64,000 nucleotides of DNA. Origin: G963667675 sp965197565. GTDB lineage: Bacteria > Chloroflexota > Dehalococcoidia > Lucifugimonadales > UBA3495. Location of the stretch: contig CBDANK010000002.1 in the NCBI GenBank assembly GCA_965197565.1, forward strand, positions 124,001 through 188,000, given 5' to 3'. Below the pieces are notes generated by a model. It was given only the letters and a program-made list of their open reading frames with translations, did no database searches and had not been told where the DNA came from. Position 1 is the stretch's first letter. The number at the start of each line of letters is the position of its first letter. This document shows, piece by piece, positions 33,648 to 41,399 of this stretch. The position numbers were made by a program, and so were the translations under genes.

Positions 33648-34334
33648 ATGATCCCCAGTACAGTAGCAACAATCCAGGACAACTCGGTCCACGGCGAAGA
33701 CACCCTTTTGACACGCGACCTGGGAAACAACGCTTTCTTGGACGCGGTCATGGACGGTGTAACCAATCACGGCGGCGAGGAAGCCAGCCGGTTGCTTAAG
33801 GAGGCCCTCACGGAGATTTCCGTGAATTCCCCCGAGGATGTGGTTGCGGTATTGGACGAGGTCAACGAGGAATTCTACCAGATTGGCGGCGGGCGCTTCC
33901 TGCTCACTACTGTTTCCGCCGCCCTGTATCTGGGGGACCGGCTATACGTCATCGGCGCCGGAGATAGTCCTATCTTTTTGGTCAAGCCGGACTCTTACGA
34001 TCAGATATGTGGCCGCATTGGCAGCTTTCTCCACGTGGGGGTGGCCAACACCATTGGCGCCGGCCCATCATTGTCAAACCTGACCCGTCTTGAAACCGAT
34101 ATAGAACCTGGCTTTCGTTTGATTCTGGCCACCGATGGCCTGAGCGACAATATCCTGATCGAGAATCTGGCTGACATCGTCCGGCGGGCCGAATCTCCCA
34201 AAGACGCCGCTCAGCGAACGGACAGCACCGTTGAATCCTTTCTTCAGCCGGGCCGGATGCCTGAGGAGCTAGGGCGTCGTTTCCGAAGAGATGACCGGAC
34301 CGGCATCTTCCGGTTTTTCGAGACCAAGGGATAA
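33648..34334 (+). CDS. PP2C-family protein phosphatase
   Basis: PP2C enzymes remove phosphate from Ser/Thr with two metal ions. This 228-residue protein shows VMDGVTNHGGEEAS (D36 and G37 of the DGxG motif), the middle strands LYVIGAGDSPIFL and ILATDGLSDNI as the C-terminal metal motif. It is shorter than typical PP2C catalytic domains by a few strands, and no receptor or membrane part is attached. The immediate upstream neighbour encodes a compact kinase-like protein, so the two may act on one another or on a shared target. ATG 33648. Confidence 0.8.
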   Translation: MIPSTVATIQDNSVHGEDTLLTRDLGNNAFLDAVMDGVTNHGGEEASRLLKEALTEISVNSPEDVVAVLDEVNEEFYQIGGGRFLLTTVSAALYLGDRLYVIGAGDSPIFLVKPDSYDQICGRIGSFLHVGVANTIGAGPSLSNLTRLETDIEPGFRLILATDGLSDNILIENLADIVRRAESPKDAAQRTDSTVESFLQPGRMPEELGRRFRRDDRTGIFRFFETKG

Positions 34335-34393
34335 AGCATCGAGAAAATTCTGTCTTTCATCCTTGGATTGACCGTAACTCGAATCGGCTGCTC

Positions 34394-34422
34394 TTGTGAC
34401 AAATGGGCGAACTTGCTACAAT
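34394..34422 (+). promoter_or_regulatory. Sigma-70 promoter for the inositol lipid cluster
   Basis: TTGTGA at 34394-34399, a 17-base spacer and TACAAT at 34417-34422, about 60 bases before GTG 34483. Confidence 0.6.
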
Positions 34423-34482
34423 GCAGCCGCTCGGAACTCGTTGCGCAATAGCGAGGGCCAAGCCTAAAAAGGAGCTAAAGCC

Positions 34483-35559
34483 GTGCCGAAAATTAAGGTT
34501 GCTATCATTGGGGTGGGGAATTGCGCTTCCTCTCTTGTGCAGGGAATCCACAAATACGTGGAACTTCCGGAAAACGAAGACATCCCAGGAATAATGCACT
34601 CCAAGATAGCCGACTACAAGATCGAAGATATTGAGGTGGTGGCCGCCTTTGACGTGGATGAGAATAAGGTGGGCAAGGACCTCTCTGAGGCCATCTTCAC
34701 CAAACCAAATAACACTCTGAAGTTTAGCGACGTGCCGTTCCTGGGAGTCAGCGTAGACCGCGGGATGACCCACGACAGCATTGGCAAATATGTCAACCAC
34801 CTGGTGAAAAAGTCTCCCCACCCAACTTCCAATATCGTGGGGATTCTCAAAGACCGTGAAGTAGACGTGGTGATCAACTACTTGCCCGTGGGCAGCGAGG
34901 ACGCCACCAAATGGTACGTGGAGCAGATCTTGAACGCTGGATGCGCCATGGTCAATTGCATTCCGGTGTTCTTGGCCCGTGAGGAGTACTGGCGCAACCG
35001 CTTTGAAGAGAAATCCCTGCCCATTATCGGTGATGACATTAAGTCCCAGGTGGGCGCCACTATCCTCCACCGGGTGCTCACGCGCTTGTTTGAAGACCGG
35101 GGAGCCGAGATAGAAAACACTTATCAGTTGAACTTCGGGGGCAATACAGACTTCCTAAACATGTTGGAACGGGAACGGCTGGTCTCCAAGAAGATCTCCA
35201 AGACCAGCTCAGTCACCTCTCAGATGGAGGATGGGATTGACCCGGACAACATTCACATAGGCCCCAGTGACCACGTGCCGTGGCTCCAGGACCGCAAATG
35301 GTGTTATGTCCGTCTGGAAGGCCGCCTCTTCGGCGGCGCCCCCATCAACCTTGAGGCCAAGCTGGAGGTCTGGGACAGCCCAAACTCTGCCGGGGTGGTG
35401 GTGGATGCCATTCGTTGCGCCAAACTCGCCTTGGACCGGGGCATCGGGGGGGCGGTGGTAGGCCCCAGCGCTTACTTCATGAAGTCCCCTCCGGAACAGT
35501 ACACCGACAACGTAGCCAGGGAGTTGGTGGATGCGTTCATCGCTGGAGAAGACCAGTAA
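34483..35559 (+). CDS. ino1: Myo-inositol-1-phosphate synthase
   Basis: This enzyme cyclises glucose 6-phosphate to inositol 3-phosphate (1L-myo-inositol 1-phosphate) with NAD. The 358-residue protein belongs to the actinobacterial/archaeal-length type. The N-terminal nucleotide motif is VAIIGVGNCASSLVQG, the middle has VINYLPVGSEDATKWYVEQ, and the catalytic region carries GDDIKSQVGATILHR followed by LNFGGNTDF. The final segment GAPINLEAKLEVWDSPNSAG is characteristic. Its start GTG 34483 follows a good promoter. It directly precedes PimA-like and PgsA-like genes, which together would make phosphatidylinositol lipids. Confidence 0.93.
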   Translation: MPKIKVAIIGVGNCASSLVQGIHKYVELPENEDIPGIMHSKIADYKIEDIEVVAAFDVDENKVGKDLSEAIFTKPNNTLKFSDVPFLGVSVDRGMTHDSIGKYVNHLVKKSPHPTSNIVGILKDREVDVVINYLPVGSEDATKWYVEQILNAGCAMVNCIPVFLAREEYWRNRFEEKSLPIIGDDIKSQVGATILHRVLTRLFEDRGAEIENTYQLNFGGNTDFLNMLERERLVSKKISKTSSVTSQMEDGIDPDNIHIGPSDHVPWLQDRKWCYVRLEGRLFGGAPINLEAKLEVWDSPNSAGVVVDAIRCAKLALDRGIGGAVVGPSAYFMKSPPEQYTDNVARELVDAFIAGEDQ

Positions 35560-35599
35560 GCCCCGACATTCGCTCCCGTCCGAGAGGTCCAGAGAGAAC

Positions 35600-36742
35600 T
35601 TGAAGATCGCAATGGTGTCACCCTACGATTTCACCTGGCCCGGAGGAGTGACGGCCCATGTGGCTCAACTGGCCCGCGAGTTGGGCCGGTCCGGACATGA
35701 AGTGCAGGTGCTGGCGCCATACTCTCCTTCGAGGATGAATCAAGACGCCGAGCAGTTCATTCCTTTGGGAAGGTCTGTCCCCCTGCCCAGCGGGGGGTCC
35801 ACCGCCCGGGTCTGCTTGTCTTGGTGGGTCTATCCCAAGGTGCGGGCCATTCTAAAACGTGAAGGGTTCGATATCGTTCATCTCCATGAGCCGATGGCCC
35901 CAATTCTCCCACTCTGCGTACTGGAGTTTTCCAACTCGGTCAACGTGGGCACTTTCCATGCTTCCTACAGTCACCAACGCCTCTACACCCTGACCCACCC
36001 CATCATCAAGCGGTGGCACCGGCGCCTACATGGCGCCATAGCCGTCTCGCCGGCGGCCCGCCGTTACGTTAACCAGGCTTTCCCCGGAGATTATAAGATC
36101 ATCCCCAACGGCATCGACGTGGACCATTTCGCCCTCAATGCCCCTCCTTGGCCTCAATATCAAGACGGTAAAACCAATATCCTGTTTGTGGGCCGCTTGG
36201 AGAAGCGCAAGGGGCTAAGGTACTTGTTGGAGGCCTATAGCAAGTTGAAATGGGAGATGCCCAATACCCGCTTGCTGGTGGTTGGACCGGGACGGCCGGA
36301 CGAAGGGTCTTTCGAGATTATCGGCGCCCGGGGACTCCAGGATGTGGAATTGGTTGGGAAGGTGTCCTATGAGGACCTGCCCAGATACTACGCATCCGCT
36401 GATATTTTTTGCTCTCCGGCCACGGGGGCGGAAAGCTTCGGCATTGTCTTGCTGGAAGCTATGGCAGCGGGCAAGCCGATAGTCGCTTCTAACATCGAGG
36501 GCTACAGCGGCATCATATCTCACGGACAACAGGGACTTCTGGTCCCTCGCAAGAACTCGGAAGAATTGGCCAAGTCCCTGTCCTTGTTGATTGACAACCC
36601 GGAGTTGGCCCATAGCATGGGGTCCAGGGGCAGTCAGATGGTCCAAAAATACCGTTGGGCAGCGGTAGCCTCCCAAGTGGAGGACTACTATGAGGTCTGT
36701 CTAAGAGCAGCTAATGGCCTTACCCGGAAGAGAGCAATTTAG
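35600..36742 (+). CDS. GT4 glycosyltransferase, PimA-like
   Basis: This is a GT-B family 4 enzyme of 380 residues whose start KIAMVSPYDFTWPGGVTAHV matches the PimA N-terminus (mannosylation of phosphatidylinositol using GDP-mannose). Further on, VHLHEPMAP, GTFHASYSH and the C-terminal LFVGRLEKRKGL, with ATGAESFGIVLLEAMAAGKP for donor binding, are typical. TTG 35600 gives the family start; ATG 35531 in frame overlaps the end of ino1 and adds 23 residues. The stop region overlaps the PgsA-like gene by 29 bases. PimA specificity is inferred from neighbours. Confidence 0.85.
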   Translation: MKIAMVSPYDFTWPGGVTAHVAQLARELGRSGHEVQVLAPYSPSRMNQDAEQFIPLGRSVPLPSGGSTARVCLSWWVYPKVRAILKREGFDIVHLHEPMAPILPLCVLEFSNSVNVGTFHASYSHQRLYTLTHPIIKRWHRRLHGAIAVSPAARRYVNQAFPGDYKIIPNGIDVDHFALNAPPWPQYQDGKTNILFVGRLEKRKGLRYLLEAYSKLKWEMPNTRLLVVGPGRPDEGSFEIIGARGLQDVELVGKVSYEDLPRYYASADIFCSPATGAESFGIVLLEAMAAGKPIVASNIEGYSGIISHGQQGLLVPRKNSEELAKSLSLLIDNPELAHSMGSRGSQMVQKYRWAAVASQVEDYYEVCLRAANGLTRKRAI

Positions 36743-37325
36743 GACGGCGTTACTGCAATACGTCGAGCTTCCCGGCGCCCGCTTTCTTCACGCACTGAAA
36801 CTCACCCCCCCCGCCGTCACTATTTTGGGCTTTGGGATAACCGTGGCGGCCGCTTGCTTGGTCGGCTTTGGCTGGTTGCTTGCTGGAGGAGTGGTGTTTT
36901 TGGCGGGCAGCAGCCTGGACTTGATGGACGGCGCATTAGCTCGCCTAACCGGGACCGTCAGCTCCTTCGGCGCTCTGATGGACTCATTGTTCGACCGTCT
37001 GGGCGAAGCTGCCTTGTTTCTAGGGCTGGCTGTCTACGCTTTAGAGACGGATTTCAGCGACGACCGCAGGTTGTTATTCATAGTCGTTCTACTTTTGGCG
37101 CTGATTTTTTCTCAGGGCGTAAGCTACCTCAGAGCTCGAGGTGAAGGGCTGGGCGTATTTACCCGCGCCGGGCTGATGACCCGCCCGGAACGGGTAGTGC
37201 TGATAGGAATCGGGCTGATTATCGATCAGATACTCTGGATACTGTTAGCCATCGCCGCAGTGTCGTGTTTTACTCTATTCCAGCGTTTGATCACCATTCG
37301 AAGCAAGCTGGGAAAGGGTGGATAA
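36714..37325 (+). CDS. CDP-alcohol phosphatidyltransferase, PI-phosphate synthase-like
   Basis: This is a membrane enzyme of the CDP-alcohol phosphatidyltransferase family, 203 residues, with about five hydrophobic segments. The signature D-G-x2-A-R-x8-G-x3-D-x3-D is present as DLMDGALARLTGTVSSFGAL followed by MDSLFDR. In context with ino1 and a PimA-like gene it is best read as phosphatidylinositol-phosphate synthase (mycobacterial PgsA1 type). From sequence alone it could also make phosphatidylglycerol phosphate. The start overlaps the end of the preceding gene. Confidence 0.85.
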   Translation: MALPGREQFRTALLQYVELPGARFLHALKLTPPAVTILGFGITVAAACLVGFGWLLAGGVVFLAGSSLDLMDGALARLTGTVSSFGALMDSLFDRLGEAALFLGLAVYALETDFSDDRRLLFIVVLLLALIFSQGVSYLRARGEGLGVFTRAGLMTRPERVVLIGIGLIIDQILWILLAIAAVSCFTLFQRLITIRSKLGKGG

Positions 37326-37405
37326 GCGGAAAGTTAACGTGTAAACTGATGTGCGGATAGGGTTGGCTTGGCAAATGTCCACATATAGCTGGAGCCTTGA
37401 GCATC

Positions 37406-38113
37406 ATGCAGCAACCACTCATTGCCGGCAGTGACAAAACCCAACTGAAACGGAGCTTCCGCAAAGACCTAAACAAAGACGTCAAGGTACGCTTGTTTAC
37501 CCAGAAACCTTCTCCCGTGACAGTTCCGGGACGGCAATGCCGGTACTGTGCCCAGACCCAGCAGCTAATGGAAGAATTGGCGGCCCTGTCTCCCAAATTG
37601 CATCTGGAAACCATCGACTTCTACCAGCAGCCTCAAGTGGCCCGGGATTCCGGCGTGGTCCGGATACCCGCCATATTATTGGGCCGCAACGGTTCGTCCA
37701 GGGTGAAATTTTACGGCATCCCCATGGGGTACGCGCTGTCCACCATCGTGGAGGATATCAAAACCATTTCCAGAGGAGTCAGTCCTCTGAGTATGGACAC
37801 CCGGAAAAAGCTGCGGCAGGTGAATCAACCGGTGCACATCCAAGTATTCGTTACTCCCTCAGACGCAAATTGTCCAGGGCAAGCCCGGCTTGCTCATGCC
37901 TTCGCCTTGGACTGTCCTCATATCACCTCGGATGTGGTCGAGGTCCAGGAGTTCCCGGCGCTGGCCCAGACCTACGGTGTCAGGTCGGTGCCGCTGACCG
38001 TCGTCAACGAACACATCCGCTTTACCGGTACCGGCGCCGAAGCCCAGTTGTTGGAGAAAGTGCTCCAAGTTGGAGTGAGAACAACGCAGGGCGCAAGCAC
38101 CGATGTAGGCTAG
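37406..38113 (+). CDS. Tandem thioredoxin-fold protein, PDO-like
   Basis: This 235-residue protein contains two thioredoxin/glutaredoxin folds, as in protein disulfide oxidoreductase of thermophiles. The first site is a CxxC (VPGRQCRYCAQT), and its cis-Pro region is VVRIPAILL. The second site is CPGQ (DANCPGQARL), with only one Cys, and RSVPLTVVNE as cis-Pro. ATG 37406 is preferred over TTG 37397. It would reduce or isomerise disulfides in the cytoplasm, with electrons from thioredoxin reductase elsewhere. Confidence 0.8.
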   Translation: MQQPLIAGSDKTQLKRSFRKDLNKDVKVRLFTQKPSPVTVPGRQCRYCAQTQQLMEELAALSPKLHLETIDFYQQPQVARDSGVVRIPAILLGRNGSSRVKFYGIPMGYALSTIVEDIKTISRGVSPLSMDTRKKLRQVNQPVHIQVFVTPSDANCPGQARLAHAFALDCPHITSDVVEVQEFPALAQTYGVRSVPLTVVNEHIRFTGTGAEAQLLEKVLQVGVRTTQGASTDVG

Positions 38114-38144
38114 ACGGGCCTAAACTGCGCCAGGAGAATGTAGT

Positions 38145-38618
38145 TTGCCCAAAGAGCTAAAGGGAGACATGAACGGCGAAGGACTGCGGGTAGCCGTGGT
38201 TGTGGCCAGGTTCAACGAGACTGTAACCCGGCAGCTACTGGCCGGAGCCCTGGATACCTTGGGCCGCTACGGCGTCCGCGATGACGACATCGGCGTTGCT
38301 TGGGTGCCCGGGTCCTTCGAACTGCCGGTGGTGGCCAAGGCCTTCGCCAAGACTGGAAGGTACGATTCGGTTATCTGTCTGGGAGCGGTCATCCGCGGCG
38401 AAACCAGCCATTACGACATGGTGGCAGGACAGGCGTCGCGGGGTACCGGCGCCGTGAGTCAGGAAACCGGCGTACCCACCATTTTCGGCGTGTTGACCAC
38501 TGAAAACATGGACCAAGCCATCAACCGGGCCGGAGGAAAATCCGGCAATCTGGGGAGCAACGCGGCGGTGGCAGCTATCGAGACCGCCCGCTTGGTGCAA
38601 GCTATTAACATAGGGTGA
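38145..38618 (+). CDS. ribH: 6,7-dimethyl-8-ribityllumazine synthase
   Basis: RibH condenses 5-amino-6-ribitylamino-uracil with dihydroxybutanone phosphate in riboflavin synthesis. The 157-residue protein has RFNETVTRQLLAGAL, the substrate loop VPGSFELPVVAKA and the catalytic His in GAVIRGETSHYD. The C-terminal Asn and Lys-rich part NLGSNAAVAAIETA fits the family. TTG 38145 follows AGGAG; ATG 38169 is an internal alternative. Other rib genes are not in this window. Confidence 0.94.
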   Translation: MPKELKGDMNGEGLRVAVVVARFNETVTRQLLAGALDTLGRYGVRDDDIGVAWVPGSFELPVVAKAFAKTGRYDSVICLGAVIRGETSHYDMVAGQASRGTGAVSQETGVPTIFGVLTTENMDQAINRAGGKSGNLGSNAAVAAIETARLVQAINIG

Positions 38619-38697
38619 AGTAATCAGCGCTCAGCTTTCAGCGGTTAACTCTCAATTGAGGCCCGGCCAACAAAGACTGACCGCCACTGGCCGAGCG

Positions 38698-38723
38698 CTG
38701 TAGCCTATACCTGTAGCCTATAC
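38698..38723 (+). repeat. Perfect 13-bp tandem duplication
   Basis: ctgtagcctatac occurs twice in direct succession (38698-38710 and 38711-38723) before the ribosome binding region of the next gene. An inverted pair CAGCGCTC at 38625-38632 and GAGCGCTG at 38693-38700 brackets the ribH 3' side. Confidence 0.7.
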
Positions 38724-38735
38724 GTAGAGAGTAGC

Positions 38736-39638
38736 ATGAAATTCGGCGTTACTATTCCGAATAACTGGGGAGTCGACGACCCGCTGCAAGTCCTAGCCTT
38801 GGGCCCGTTAGCTGAAGGGCTGGGATATGATTCTCTGTGGGTCATGGACCACACCTTCAACATCGGTTTCATTAGGGAGCGCTTGGACGACAAACCCTAC
38901 TACCACCCTCTCGCTTTCTTGTCGTACCTGGCCGCAACCACTCAACGAGTCCTTCTGGGAACGTCGGTCTTGGTGTTGCCCAGCCACCACCCGGTAGACC
39001 TGGCCAAGTATTCAGCAACGCTGGACCAGGTTTCCGGCGGCAGAGTAATCCTGGGGGTAGGGGCCGGCAGTATGCCCGAAGAGTTTCAGGCTCTAGGTGT
39101 ACCGATGCGCCAAAGGGGCTCTCTGACCGACGAAAGTATCGCAATAATGAAAGAGCTGTGGACTAATCCTTACCCCAGCTATCAGAGCCGCCGTTGGAGT
39201 TTCTCAGACCTGCGATTTTCTCCCAAGCCCTTGCAAAAACCCCACATTCCCTTGTGGATCGGCGGCTCCAGTCCGGCGGCCCTTCGACGTACCGCAGCCT
39301 CGGGAGACGGATGGCACCCCAACGGCCTTTCACCGGAGGAGTTCAGCCTGGGAAAGAAGGAAATCGAGGAGTTAGCCTCGAAAGCGGGACGGGACCCGGA
39401 GTCCATCATAATGTCCACCCGTATCGAGGTGGAGGTCCGTCCAGGGGACCCCAGCGGCTATGGGGAAGACCGTTCCCGCCTTTCCGGCAATGACCCCGAC
39501 CGCATCATAGCCGCCGTTGAAGCATACCAGGCCGCCGGAGTGGACCACATAGTCTTTGCCCTGAACTCGGACGATGTGCCGGCAATTACCCGTATTATGG
39601 AGAGCATCTCCCAGGACGTAATTCCCAAGTTGGCCTGA
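38736..39638 (+). CDS. Luciferase-like flavin/F420 oxidoreductase
   Basis: This is a second LLM-family TIM-barrel enzyme, 300 residues, of the type using F420 or FMN. Features are EGLGYDSLWVMDH, the LGTSVLVLP strand, DQVSGGRVILGVGAG, KPLQKPHIPLWIGG and the C-terminal GVDHIVFAL. The substrate is unknown. It starts at ATG 38736 after the tandem repeat and is probably expressed alone. Confidence 0.85.
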   Translation: MKFGVTIPNNWGVDDPLQVLALGPLAEGLGYDSLWVMDHTFNIGFIRERLDDKPYYHPLAFLSYLAATTQRVLLGTSVLVLPSHHPVDLAKYSATLDQVSGGRVILGVGAGSMPEEFQALGVPMRQRGSLTDESIAIMKELWTNPYPSYQSRRWSFSDLRFSPKPLQKPHIPLWIGGSSPAALRRTAASGDGWHPNGLSPEEFSLGKKEIEELASKAGRDPESIIMSTRIEVEVRPGDPSGYGEDRSRLSGNDPDRIIAAVEAYQAAGVDHIVFALNSDDVPAITRIMESISQDVIPKLA

Positions 39639-39701
39639 GAGAACCAAAGCCCGGCTTGGACCGTCCCCTCTCCTTGGCGGTGAGCCGTTCCCAGGACTAG
39701 C

Positions 39702-40406
39702 TTAAGGCGACGAGCTTAAATACTCTTCGGCTTCCCTGAGGTCTTTCATGGAATCCACGCTACGCCAAAATTCTCTGGACCTGTAAGCTGCTATTTGTCC
39801 AGAGGACGCCAGCCGGGGAAAAGCGTCGTTTTCGTGGTCGCCAACCTCGGGCAACTCAGCAAAGATCCGCCGCTCCAAGACGTAGACCCCGGCGTTGATC
39901 CAGTGCGGCATTTCCACCTTCTCCCTAAACCCCACAACTTGGTCTGAGGCGTCCATATCTACGAGGCCGTAAGGGCTCACCATGGGCACCACCATAATGG
40001 TTGCCAGGTGGGAGGAATCGGCGTTTTTCCTGGTTCGATGCCGTTGGAGCAAGGCATCAAGTCTCTCAGAGGTGATTATGTCGCCATTGAGGGCCACTAT
40101 AAACGTCTCGTCCTCGGGGACCAAAGAAATACCCTTGCGGATAGCGCCGCCGCGGCCCAAAGGAGTATCCTCCAAGCTGTAGTGAGCGTGGATGCCGAAG
40201 GCTTGACCGTCTCCGAAATAGTCCTGGATGGTCTCCCACCGATAGCCAGCCAAAAAGACCACGTCGGTTACGCCAGCACGCTTGAGCCATTCCACCTGAT
40301 GGGCCAAGATGGGCTTGCCAACAACCGGGACCATCGGCTTGGGCAGCGTGTCGGTCAAGGGTCTCAGTCTTTCACCCCGGCCTCCGGCCAGGATCAACGC
40401 ATACAT
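39702..40406 (-). CDS. Sugar-phosphate nucleotidyltransferase
   Basis: This is a GT-A-fold enzyme of 234 residues that activates sugar 1-phosphates with NTP. The N-terminal signature LILAGGRGERLRPLT and PKPMVPVVGKPIL are plain, with ALNGDII as the metal-binding Asp and a C-terminal INAGVYVLERR. The base and sugar are not determined. A GDP-mannose pyrophosphorylase role would fit the PimA-like gene nearby but is speculation. It stands alone, converging with the LLM gene. Confidence 0.85.
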   Translation of the reverse strand: MYALILAGGRGERLRPLTDTLPKPMVPVVGKPILAHQVEWLKRAGVTDVVFLAGYRWETIQDYFGDGQAFGIHAHYSLEDTPLGRGGAIRKGISLVPEDETFIVALNGDIITSERLDALLQRHRTRKNADSSHLATIMVVPMVSPYGLVDMDASDQVVGFREKVEMPHWINAGVYVLERRIFAELPEVGDHENDAFPRLASSGQIAAYRSREFWRSVDSMKDLREAEEYLSSSP

Positions 40407-40513
40407 AACCGCGCCTTCCTAATAGTCATACCAGAGTATGTCATATCCTCCGGGTTAGGACGAGTACTCAAAGACGTTGCAGAAAGGGATTATTTAGGGA
40501 ATTAATTAGTTTG

Positions 40514-40587
40514 TGGCTGCCCGGCCTGGATTCGAACCAGGGATTTCAGCTCCAAAGGCTGACGTGCTACCCCTACACCACCGGGCA
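40514..40587 (-). tRNA. tRNA-Gln (TTG anticodon)
   Basis: On the minus strand the acceptor stem is tgcccgg/ccgggca and the D arm contains tgtaggggtagca. The anticodon stem is tcagc/gctga around ctTTGga. The T arm has ggttcgaatcc and the 3' end is G plus encoded CCA. Confidence 0.93.
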
Positions 40588-40869
40588 CCGCGCCGAGACA
40601 TCTCTGTTCAACCCGGACTTCCGGGCCGCCAATACAAGGGTGTGGCCCGTACCTACATTCTCCGGTGCTAGTCGAAATGCGTCAAGGGGCATAGACGCTA
40701 GGGGTGCGCCCCAAGTTTTGCGCCCATGTCGTAGGCCCGCCGCATCATCGACTCCACTGCCGGTCTCCCCCTTTCGCCTGGGGCTTCGTCTGTCTCCCCC
40801 TTTGCGAAAGGGGGATTAAGGGAGATTTCCGCATCCGGCTGCTTACCGGTCTGAACGATTACCTCAATG

Positions 40870-41105
40870 CCACCTCTCCCTTGACAAGCCGGAAGGCCAA
40901 TACCCAAACTGAAACCATGTTGCCCATGTCCCAACCGCCAAAAGCCTCCCTCGATCTCCCTTTGTCCCCAGCAAAGCACGGTGGAGTCGAAGGGCCTGTG
41001 TCCGCGACCGGCCACCGGCCGCTGCCGGGCCCCCTTTCGCGAAGGGGGATTTCAGCCCCGCGGCCGATTCGTTCGTTATTCGTTCGAGCGAACAAACGAA
41101 TCCAA
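40870..41105. repeat. Dispersed intergenic repeat, copy 2
   Basis: This aligns with 153-345. It contains a longer middle with ccccctttcgcgaaggggga and the conserved inverted pair GATTCGT (41066-41072) and ACGAATC (41096-41102). Conservation of both arms in diverged copies points to selection or transposition on structure. Confidence 0.7.
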
Positions 41106-41151
41106 CCCGAGCCCGGTCCCCGCAAAAAATCTAAAGCGCACCCAGACGCTA

Positions 41152-41246
41152 GAGACCTTTGCATAACCCCTACCCTTGTCATTGCTATGAAAATCGCCTA
41201 TTTTCATAGCAATGACAAGTTAAGCGACCAGTTACGCAAAAGTCTC
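41152..41246. repeat. MITE-like palindrome with a perfect 20-bp core
   Basis: cttgtcattgctatgaaaat (41175-41194) is the exact reverse complement of 41200-41219, separated by cgcct. Outer arms gagacctttgcataac (41152-41167) and gttacgcaaaagtctc (41231-41246) match 14 of 16. The outer ends resemble insertion-sequence termini (GAGACxTTTGC). No transposase is present, so it looks like a non-autonomous element or remnant. Confidence 0.75.
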
Positions 41247-41387
41247 ACGTTACAGCCCGATAATTCGTTCCTAGGGGAGAACCCTCTATCGACATTAATG
41301 CTGAGAAGTGATTATTGAGAAGCTCGGCGGCCTCCAAGCGTCCGACGATGAGATTCAATCCTCATATCCGAGCCATATCTTCGATGA

Positions 41388-41393
41388 TATAAT
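41388..41393 (+). promoter_or_regulatory. -10 box placing the nitrilase start at or near +1 (leaderless)
   Basis: TATAAT is consensus and lies only six bases before ATG 41400. No ribosome binding site lies in the gap. Confidence 0.45.
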
Positions 41394-41399
41394 CGGATT

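Larger units (their letters stand above)
40588..41399. other. Gene-free stretch of about 810 bases
   Basis: No convincing protein is encoded on either strand. The stretch holds a gc-rich hairpin (ccccctttgcgaaaggggga near 40796-40815), the second dispersed repeat copy at 40870-41105, the palindrome at 41152-41246 and the -10 box of the nitrilase gene. Confidence 0.7.

Noticed and set aside
40704..41318. Open frame of 204 residues in the gene-free stretch
   Set aside because: It spans the repeat and the palindrome, with Pro/Arg-rich composition expected of non-coding GC-rich DNA.
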